From Rhodopseudomonas sp. BR0M22 (GTDB lineage: Bacteria; Pseudomonadota; Alphaproteobacteria; Rhizobiales; Xanthobacteraceae): 64,000 nt of DNA. Position numbers and translations under genes: made by a program. The notes under the pieces are model-generated. The model was not told the DNA's origin. It did not search any database and was given only the letters and a program-made list of their open reading frames with translations. The stretch is taken from contig NZ_QUMK01000003.1 in assembly GCF_010907035.1 (NCBI RefSeq), positions 1 to 64,000 of the forward strand, in the 5' to 3' direction. Of this stretch, positions 58,095-64,000 are shown piece by piece. Within the stretch, counting starts at the first letter, position 1. Every line of letters starts with the position of its first letter.

Positions 58095-59129
58095 TCAGCC
58101 GCCGGTGACGCTCATGTGCCGGCTGACCATTGGGCGATTGTGATTGCGGTCGATAATGAAGTCGTGCCCCTTCGGCTTGGTGCCGATGGCCCGATCGATT
58201 GCGGCGTTGAGCAGCGCGTCGTCGGCGGAGGCGCGTAGTGGCCGCCGCAGGTCGGAGGCGTCCTCTTGGCCGAGGCAGGTGTGGATGGTCCCGGTGCAGG
58301 TGATCCGCACCCGATTGCACGACTCGCAGAAATTGTGCGTCAGGGGAGTGATGAATCCGAGCTTGCCGCCGGTCTCTTCGACCCGGACGTAGCGCGCCGG
58401 TCCGCCGGTCCGATCGGGCAGATCGGTCAGCGTGTAGTTGGTGGCCAATTTGGCCCGGACCAGCGACAGCGGCACGTACTGATCGATTCGGCCTTCGCCA
58501 ATTTCGCCGAGCGGCATAACTTCGATCAGCGTCAGCCCCATGCCGAGGCCGTGCGCCCATCGTATCAGCGACGGGATCTCGTCCTCGTTGGTTCCTTTCA
58601 ACGCCACGGTATTGATCTTGACCGCCAGACCGGCGGCTCGGGCGGCATCGATCCCGGCCAGCACCCGGTCGAGGTCGCCCCAGCGGGTGATGCGGCGGAA
58701 TTCGGCCGGATCGAGCGTGTCGAGCGAAACGTTGATGCGCCGGACGCCGCAATCGGCGAGCTCGGCCGCGAAGCGGGTGAGCTGAGAGCCGTTGGTGGTG
58801 AGGGTGAGTTCGTCGAGCGCGCCGCTGTTCAGGTGTCGCGACAGCGACCGCACCAGCGACATCATGTTGCGGCGGACCAGCGGCTCGCCGCCGGTGAGCC
58901 GCAGCTTGCGCACGCCCTTGGCGATGAAAGCCGAGCACAAGCGGTCGAGCTCTTCGAGCGACAGCAGGTCGGCGCGTGGCAGGAAGGTCATGTCTTCCGC
59001 CATGCAATAGACACAGCGGAGGTCGCAGCGGTCGGTGATCGAGACGCGCAGATAGTCGATCGTCCGCCCGAACGGATCGGTCATCGGCCGATTCAGTTCG
59101 GTCGGCGCAGTGATCGCGGCGCTGGTCAT
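58095..59129 (-). CDS. moaA: GTP 3',8-cyclase MoaA (molybdenum cofactor biosynthesis)
   Basis: 344 residues from the ATG at 59129. Radical SAM cluster C35-x3-C39-x2-C42 in [14 protein letters not shown], then [20 protein letters not shown], ending in the second-cluster cysteines [14 protein letters not shown] and HTCLGQ. The C terminus closes with the essential Gly-Gly (MSVTGG). With MoaC it turns GTP into cyclic pyranopterin monophosphate, the first step to molybdopterin. No other moa or moe gene is next to it. Its stop is about 170 bases from dctQ. Confidence 0.95.
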   Translation of the reverse strand: MTSAAITAPTELNRPMTDPFGRTIDYLRVSITDRCDLRCVYCMAEDMTFLPRADLLSLEELDRLCSAFIAKGVRKLRLTGGEPLVRRNMMSLVRSLSRHLNSGALDELTLTTNGSQLTRFAAELADCGVRRINVSLDTLDPAEFRRITRWGDLDRVLAGIDAARAAGLAVKINTVALKGTNEDEIPSLIRWAHGLGMGLTLIEVMPLGEIGEGRIDQYVPLSLVRAKLATNYTLTDLPDRTGGPARYVRVEETGGKLGFITPLTHNFCESCNRVRITCTGTIHTCLGQEDASDLRRPLRASADDALLNAAIDRAIGTKPKGHDFIIDRNHNRPMVSRHMSVTGG

Positions 59130-59235
59130 GTGGCGTGCCCTGTCGCGGTCGCCGCCCGTTGTTGCGGGCGGCCAGCCACTATCTAGGCACGATCGACGCC
59201 GCGCACAATCGCGCAGCGTGGTGCAATGCAATATC

Positions 59236-59685
59236 TCAGCGCGTGCCCGAAGGCGCGGGGAACGGCGAAGCCGCCTCCGGCGCTTCGCTCGCAGGCGCTG
59301 CGGCCGCCGGCTTTGGCTTGCGCTTGCTTGCATGGCGCGCCTTGCGGGCCGGCTTCGCCGGTTGCAGCTCAGCGGTGACCGGGTTCGGTGTCACCGTCGT
59401 CGTGCCTTCGGACATGAAGCTGCCCGGCGCGACCACGACCTGAACCGGCACCGTCGCCGTCTGGAACTTGTCCATCGTGAAGGTCACGTTGAAGTCGGCC
59501 GGCGGCACTTTGACCGAGCAGGGGGTCTTACAGCTCTGGCCGGTCGAGGCCATGGCATCGGCACCCGGCGGAACCGAGTCGAGCTGTACCGTAACGTCCG
59601 GCGGCGTTGACTTGAAGGCGTCGGACATCGACGCGCAACCGCCCAGCGAGAGCCCTGCCAGGGCGATGACAACCAGGTGACGCAT
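59236..59685 (-). CDS. Putative lipoprotein with PEGA-like domain
   Basis: 149 residues from the ATG at 59685. Leader [15 protein letters not shown] ends in a lipobox. A compact beta-rich middle ([40 protein letters not shown]) resembles PEGA surface-layer domains, with a pair of cysteines that may form a disulfide. The tail is rich in lysine, arginine, alanine and proline ([11 protein letters not shown]), as in proteins that contact peptidoglycan or DNA. Function unknown. It lies upstream of moaA on the same strand, with 106 bases between. Confidence 0.78.
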   Translation of the reverse strand: MRHLVVIALAGLSLGGCASMSDAFKSTPPDVTVQLDSVPPGADAMASTGQSCKTPCSVKVPPADFNVTFTMDKFQTATVPVQVVVAPGSFMSEGTTTVTPNPVTAELQPAKPARKARHASKRKPKPAAAAPASEAPEAASPFPAPSGTR

Positions 59686-59846
59686 GTTATCCCATCCGTT
59701 ATTGCGGCGATCAGCCACAGTCCCGGGCGGACCATAGGAGCCTGCCGCAACGCTGGCAACCGCGCCCCAGACAAACTTAAGAGTTAGTTAACGCGATCCA
59801 ATAACGAACCGAATTTCGCCACAATTTCAACGGTATCGGCGTCGGA

Positions 59847-60524
59847 TCAGGAGCGCGGCAGCAGCCGTCCGACCGCTTGCGGAAGGTCGCGCATATGGCC
59901 GACCAGGAGGTCCGGTTTCAGCTCCGCGATCGGGACCTCGGTGTAGCCGAATTCCACCCCGATCACCGGCACGCCGGCGCGGCGCGCCACCCCGACATCC
60001 GGCCCGGCATCCCCGACCATCACCGTCTTGGACAGGTCGCCGCCCGCCTTGGCGACGGTTTCGCGCAGGATCGCGGGGTCGGGCTTGGCCACGCCGAAGG
60101 TGTCGGCTCCGCAGATCGCCGCAAAGCGCGGGCTGAGGCCGAGCCGGTCGAGCAGCAGCTTCGACAGCCATTCGAGCTTGTTGGTGCAGACTGCGAACCG
60201 GTAGCCGCTCTCCGACAGCTCGTCGAGGGTCGCTTCCAGCCCTTCGAACGGGCGCGACTCGTCGGCGATGTGGGCGGCGTAATAGTCGATGAAATCGACC
60301 GTCAGCCGGTTGACGTCGTCCTGCGCGATGATCCGGCCGTCGAGTTCGAGGCCACGCTCGAGGAGGCGTCGTGCGCCTTGCCCGATCATGTTGCGCGCGA
60401 CGGCCATCGGCACGGCCGGCATGCCTTCGCGGACCAGGATGAAATTCAGGGCGTTGATCAGGTCGGGCGCGGTATCGATCAGCGTGCCGTCCAGATCGAA
60501 GACAACAATGGGAGATGCGGTCAT
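59847..60524 (-). CDS. gph: Phosphoglycolate phosphatase (HAD family)
   Basis: 225 residues. HAD motif I is VVFDLDGTLIDTAPDLINAL at the N terminus, motif II lies in FAVCTNKLEWLSKLLLDRLG, and the terminal motif is KTVMVGDAGPDVGVARRAGV. Cap and motif order match Gph. It removes 2-phosphoglycolate produced by Rubisco oxygenation or DNA repair. It is divergent from rpiA, another carbon-metabolism gene, across about 150 bases. Other HAD phosphatases share the motifs, so the substrate is a strong but not certain call. Confidence 0.9.
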   Translation of the reverse strand: MTASPIVVFDLDGTLIDTAPDLINALNFILVREGMPAVPMAVARNMIGQGARRLLERGLELDGRIIAQDDVNRLTVDFIDYYAAHIADESRPFEGLEATLDELSESGYRFAVCTNKLEWLSKLLLDRLGLSPRFAAICGADTFGVAKPDPAILRETVAKAGGDLSKTVMVGDAGPDVGVARRAGVPVIGVEFGYTEVPIAELKPDLLVGHMRDLPQAVGRLLPRS

Positions 60525-60671
60525 GGTTGATCGCTAGCGTTCTCTGCGCGTTTCTGCAACCGCTCACAACGTCCTGGTCACCGGAATCCGTGCTGTTCGC
60601 AGCGCGCAAACGCCGCTAGATATGCCTGCGCCGCGCCGGGGACGATTTGCGGGCGGGAAACGGGTGGCCAG

Positions 60672-61373
60672 ATGATGGACAAGGACGAGTTGAAGCGCCG
60701 CGCCGCGGCTCAGGCCCTGGAGCATGTGCGCGACGGCATGCAGCTCGGGCTCGGGACCGGGTCGACCGCCAAGCATTTCGTCGAGCTGCTGGGCGAGCGG
60801 GTTCGCGCCGGCCTCAATGTGGTGGGCGTGCCGACGTCCGAAGCGACGCGGGCCGACGCCGAGCGCTGCGGTATCAAGCTGACGACGCTCGATGAAATCG
60901 ACCACCTCGACCTGACCGTGGACGGCGCCGACGAGGTCGATGCGAATCTCGATCTGATCAAGGGCGGGGGAGGGGCGCTGCTGCGGGAGAAGATCGTCGC
61001 GGCCGCCTCGGATCGCATGATCGTGATCGCGGACGAATCCAAGCTGGTCGACAGCCTCGGCCGGTTTCCGCTGCCGATCGAAGTGATTCCGTTCGGTCTG
61101 GCGGCAACCCGCCGGGCGGTGCTGCAGGTTCTCGCCACGGCCGGTTGTACCGGCGAATTAAAGCTCCGGCCCGGCAAGGACGGCCATGCTTTTGTCACCG
61201 ATGGTGGCCACTGGATCCTCGATGCCCATCTCGGGCGGATACCCGACGCTCCTCGCCTGGCCCAATCGTTGTGTGCCGTCCCGGGCGTAGTCGAGCACGG
61301 GCTGTTCGTCGGAATGGCGCGGACCGTCGTGCTGGCGGGGGCTGCCGGAATTCGAACCATCGAACGCGCATGA
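60672..61373 (+). CDS. rpiA: Ribose-5-phosphate isomerase A
   Basis: 233 residues. Recognisable blocks are [57 protein letters not shown] with the catalytic aspartates, and [20 protein letters not shown]. It interconverts ribose 5-phosphate and ribulose 5-phosphate, serving the pentose phosphate and Calvin cycles. Two adjacent ATG codons (60672 and 60675) are possible starts. The DUF2059 gene begins 32 bases after its stop and gor soon after, so the three may be one transcript. Confidence 0.95.
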   Translation: MMDKDELKRRAAAQALEHVRDGMQLGLGTGSTAKHFVELLGERVRAGLNVVGVPTSEATRADAERCGIKLTTLDEIDHLDLTVDGADEVDANLDLIKGGGGALLREKIVAAASDRMIVIADESKLVDSLGRFPLPIEVIPFGLAATRRAVLQVLATAGCTGELKLRPGKDGHAFVTDGGHWILDAHLGRIPDAPRLAQSLCAVPGVVEHGLFVGMARTVVLAGAAGIRTIERA

Positions 61374-61405
61374 GCGCCGATAAGCTGCATCTCAGGAGAA
61401 TTGGA

Positions 61406-61915
61406 ATGAAATATCTGTCGAAGGCATTGCTGGCCGCCGCTCTGGTGTTCGGCTTGGCGATGGTCGGGCATCAGGCCCAGGCGCAGGGTAAGCAGCCGTC
61501 GCCGGCCTCGCTCGCCTACGCCAAGGAGATCCTGCAACTGAAGCGCGCCGGCGCGATCTATGCCCAGGCGGTGCCCAACATCATTCAGCGCACCATGGAC
61601 ACGCTGATGCAGAGCAACCTGAACTATCAGCAGGATCTCAAGCAGGTCGCGGAGGTGATCGCCAAGAAGATGGCGGGCCGCGAGAAGGAAATCGGCGACG
61701 GCATGGCGAAGATCTACGCCACCGACTTCACCGAGCAGGAGCTCAAGGATCTCGTCACCTTCTACAAGTCGCCGCTCGGCCAGAAACTGCTGAATCAGGA
61801 GCCGAAGTCGATTGCCGAAAGCATGCAGTTCATGAATCAGTGGGCGCAGAAGTTCGCCGAGGAAGTGAACGGCGAATTCCGCGGCGAGATGCGCAAGCGC
61901 GGCAAGAACATCTGA
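61406..61915 (+). CDS. Exported DUF2059 protein
   Basis: 169 residues from the ATG at 61406, with CAGGAGAA upstream. Signal peptide LSKALLAAALVFGLAMVGHQ ending AQA. The mature part is helical: AKEILQLKRAGAIYAQAVPN, ADFTEQELKDLVTFY-like TDFTEQELKDLVTFYKSPLG (the core DUF2059 motif), and a basic end RGEMRKRGKNI. The family is periplasmic and common in proteobacteria; its role is unknown. It lies between rpiA and gor with short gaps. Confidence 0.88.
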   Translation: MKYLSKALLAAALVFGLAMVGHQAQAQGKQPSPASLAYAKEILQLKRAGAIYAQAVPNIIQRTMDTLMQSNLNYQQDLKQVAEVIAKKMAGREKEIGDGMAKIYATDFTEQELKDLVTFYKSPLGQKLLNQEPKSIAESMQFMNQWAQKFAEEVNGEFRGEMRKRGKNI

Positions 61916-61932
61916 TCGATCAGAGAGGCGAC

Positions 61933-63318
61933 ATGAGCGACTTCGACGCGGACCTGTTTGTTATCGGCGGCGGCTCGGGCGGCGTAAGGGCCGCGCGGAT
62001 CGCAGCCGGCTATGGCGCCCGCGTCGTCGTCGCCGAGGAGTATCGGTTCGGCGGCACCTGCGTGATCCGCGGCTGCGTGCCGAAGAAGCTGATGGTCTAC
62101 GCCTCTCAGGTCCACGAGGAGATCCGCGACGCGGCCGGCTTCGGCTGGACGATTCCGACCGCCGAGTTCGACTGGTCGACGCTGATCGCCAACAAGGACA
62201 AGGAAATCGCGCGGCTCGAGCAGATCTACGCGACCAACGTCGAGAAGGCGGGCGCCCGCACCATCAAGGCGCGCGCGGTGTTCGAGGACCCGCACACGCT
62301 GCTGCTGTCGACCGGCGAGAAAGTGCGCGCCAAGACCATCCTGATCGCGACCGGCGGCGCGCCCAATCACGGCAAGGCGATTCCCGGCATCGAGCATGTG
62401 ATCTCGTCCAACGAGGTGTTTCACCTCGAAAAGCAGCCGAAGCGCATCCTGATCCAGGGCGGCGGCTACATCGCGCTCGAATTCGCCTGCATCTTCGCCG
62501 GCCTCGGCTCGGACGTCACGGTGGTCTACCGCGGCGACAATATTCTGCGCGGCTTCGACGAGGACGTGCGCGCCCATGTCCGCACCGAGATGGAACGGGC
62601 AGGGATCACCATCATCACCGGCTGCACCGTGACGGCTGTCGAGAAGCTCGGCGAGGAATACACCTCGCATCTGTCGAGCGGCTCCAGCATCGCGTCGGAT
62701 CAGGTGATGTTCGCGATCGGCCGGCATCCGGCGGTCGCCAATCTCGGCCTCGAAAAGGCCGGCGTCGCGATCAATCCGGACAATGGCGGCATCGCCGTCG
62801 ACGACCACTGCCGCACCTCGGTGCCGCACATCTATGCGGTCGGCGACGTGACCCATCGCACCAATCTGACCCCGGTGGCGATCCGCGAGGGCCATGCCTT
62901 CGCCGACAATGTGTTCGGCGGCAAACAGATCCTGGTCGACTATGCCTGCGTTCCGACTGCGGTGTTCTCGCAGCCGCAGGTCGGCACCGTCGGGCTCACC
63001 GAAGATCAGGCACGGGCGCTGTACAACGTCGTCGACATCTACAAGACCGATTTCCGCCCGATGAAGGGGACGATCTCGGGCAGCCAGTCGCGCGTGCTGA
63101 TGAAGCTGATCGTCGACGGCACCACCGACCGCTTGCTCGGCTGCCATATCGTCGGCCCTGACGCCGCCGAGATGGTTCAGGTGGTGGCGGTAGCGATGAA
63201 GCTGAAGGCCACCAAGGCCGACTTCGACGGCACCATGGCGCTGCACCCCACCGCCGCCGAAGAGCTGGTGACGATGCGCACCCGCAGCGCGCGCTACCTC
63301 CGCGAAGCCGCGGAATAG
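61933..63318 (+). CDS. gor: Glutathione-disulfide reductase
   Basis: 461 residues from the ATG at 61933, preceded by GAGAGGCG. FAD fold LFVIGGGSGGVRAARIAAGYG, redox-active pair Cys43/Cys48 in GGTCVIRGCVPKKLMVYAS, the NADPH fold IQGGGYIALEFACIFAGLGS, AVGDVTHRTNLTPVAI, and the C-terminal catalytic histidine in LHPTAAEELVTMRT. The NADPH-binding arginine region VVYRGDNILRGFD supports glutathione reductase rather than lipoamide dehydrogenase. It keeps glutathione reduced, which also feeds the glutathione-dependent formaldehyde dehydrogenase encoded elsewhere in the window. Confidence 0.94.
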   Translation: MSDFDADLFVIGGGSGGVRAARIAAGYGARVVVAEEYRFGGTCVIRGCVPKKLMVYASQVHEEIRDAAGFGWTIPTAEFDWSTLIANKDKEIARLEQIYATNVEKAGARTIKARAVFEDPHTLLLSTGEKVRAKTILIATGGAPNHGKAIPGIEHVISSNEVFHLEKQPKRILIQGGGYIALEFACIFAGLGSDVTVVYRGDNILRGFDEDVRAHVRTEMERAGITIITGCTVTAVEKLGEEYTSHLSSGSSIASDQVMFAIGRHPAVANLGLEKAGVAINPDNGGIAVDDHCRTSVPHIYAVGDVTHRTNLTPVAIREGHAFADNVFGGKQILVDYACVPTAVFSQPQVGTVGLTEDQARALYNVVDIYKTDFRPMKGTISGSQSRVLMKLIVDGTTDRLLGCHIVGPDAAEMVQVVAVAMKLKATKADFDGTMALHPTAAEELVTMRTRSARYLREAAE

Positions 63319-63504
63319 CTGCTGCCGGGGCCGGGCGGTCTGCCGACATTTCAGGCGAGCCGCCCCCGACAACAAAATAGGCTTTTCCCGCAAGGGGTTG
63401 TATCCTTGGGCGGATTTCCAACTAGCGGTTGGCTGGGCGGCTGTGTATAACGCGGCCGCCGCGACCCATTTTTAACTGGCGGCTTGTTTCTTCAGGAGTG
63501 GCCT

Positions 63505-64000
63505 ATGTCCGAACGCTGGACACCCGATAGCTGGCGCGCCAAGCCGGTGCAGCAGATGCCGCAATATCCCGACGCGAAGGCGCTCGCGGATGTCGAGGCG
63601 CAGCTCACGAGCTTTCCGCCGCTGGTGTTTGCGGGCGAGGCGCGCAACCTGAAGAAGGCACTGGCGACCGTCGCGGCCGGCGACGCTTTCCTGCTCCAGG
63701 GCGGCGACTGCGCCGAGAGCTTCGCCGAGCACGGCGCCAACAACATCCGCGACCTGTTCCGCGTCTTCCTGCAGATGGCGATCGTGCTGACCTATGCGGG
63801 CGCTTCGCCGGTGGTGAAGGTCGGCCGTATCGCCGGCCAGTTCGCCAAGCCGCGTTCGGCCCCGGTCGAGAAGCGCGACGGCGTCGAGCTGCCGAGCTAT
63901 CGCGGCGACATCATCAACGACGTCGCCTTCACCGAGGAAGCCCGCGTGCCCGATCCGCGCCGGCAGATCGAAGCCTACCGGCAATCGGCCGCGACGCTGA
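63505..64000 (+). CDS. Class II 3-deoxy-7-phosphoheptulonate synthase, N-terminal part (partial)
   Basis: The first 165 residues, running off the right edge. The ATG at 63505 follows AGGAGTGG. The opening [20 protein letters not shown] and the segments [34 protein letters not shown] and [15 protein letters not shown] belong to the plant-like type II DAHP synthases, which are about 460 residues long. It condenses phosphoenolpyruvate with erythrose 4-phosphate to begin aromatic amino-acid synthesis; the conserved cysteine in GDCAE is a metal ligand. Confidence 0.95.
   Translation, partial: MSERWTPDSWRAKPVQQMPQYPDAKALADVEAQLTSFPPLVFAGEARNLKKALATVAAGDAFLLQGGDCAESFAEHGANNIRDLFRVFLQMAIVLTYAGASPVVKVGRIAGQFAKPRSAPVEKRDGVELPSYRGDIINDVAFTEEARVPDPRRQIEAYRQSAATL

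Overview
The window reads as a high-GC alphaproteobacterial chromosome segment, most consistent with the Nitrobacteraceae/Bradyrhizobiaceae and probably with Rhodopseudomonas. This rests on gene content, very high GC at third codon positions (which also produces long antisense shadow ORFs) and two families of short palindromic intergenic repeats. The genus assignment is inference from recalled family knowledge, not from a search. No rRNA, tRNA, CRISPR array, insertion sequence or prophage was seen.

Layout. 0-10 kb: the 3' end of glnE, a small membrane-anchored protein, an AraC-type regulator, a subtilisin-type autotransporter, a PleC-like PAS histidine kinase and a CDF metal transporter with three tandem C-terminal domains. 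10-18 kb, all on the minus strand: a GntR/FCD regulator, formyl-CoA transferase (frc), an oxalate/formate-type MFS transporter, then 2-dehydropantoate reductase-like, FAH-family, nitronate monooxygenase-like and zinc-independent quinone oxidoreductase genes. Operator-like palindromes precede both the regulator and the transporter. 18-22 kb: a complete pqqABCDE cluster, including the 26-residue pqqA precursor gene. 22-26 kb: an AaeAB-like FUSC/DUF1656/HlyD efflux operon with a divergent TetR regulator and a palindromic operator.

26-38 kb: glutathione-dependent formaldehyde dehydrogenase, an orphan HerA-like ATPase, a luciferase-like oxidoreductase, then a TetR-controlled RND operon with two lipoprotein adaptors (TriABC-like organisation), probably continuing into a small SH3-like protein, a patatin lipoprotein and a PepSY protein. 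38-47 kb: a class III adenylate cyclase and a second TetR-controlled RND operon (outer-membrane factor, adaptor, permease) with a duplicated operator. 47-54 kb: dusA, a RelE/HigB-like toxin-antitoxin pair, a retropepsin-like protease, DUF1289, a DivJ/PdhS-like histidine kinase, a 3-hydroxyisobutyrate dehydrogenase-like gene and mrp/apbC. 54-64 kb: a TRAP transporter (binding protein convergent to the two permease genes), moaA, a lipoprotein, gph, rpiA, a DUF2059 protein, gor and the start of a class II DAHP synthase.

Functional themes are cofactor supply (PQQ, molybdopterin, Fe-S), possible C1/C2 metabolism (PQQ, formaldehyde oxidation, glutathione reductase, oxalate/formyl-CoA) and envelope efflux. 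The regulators beside the efflux operons have operator-like palindromes overlapping likely promoters.
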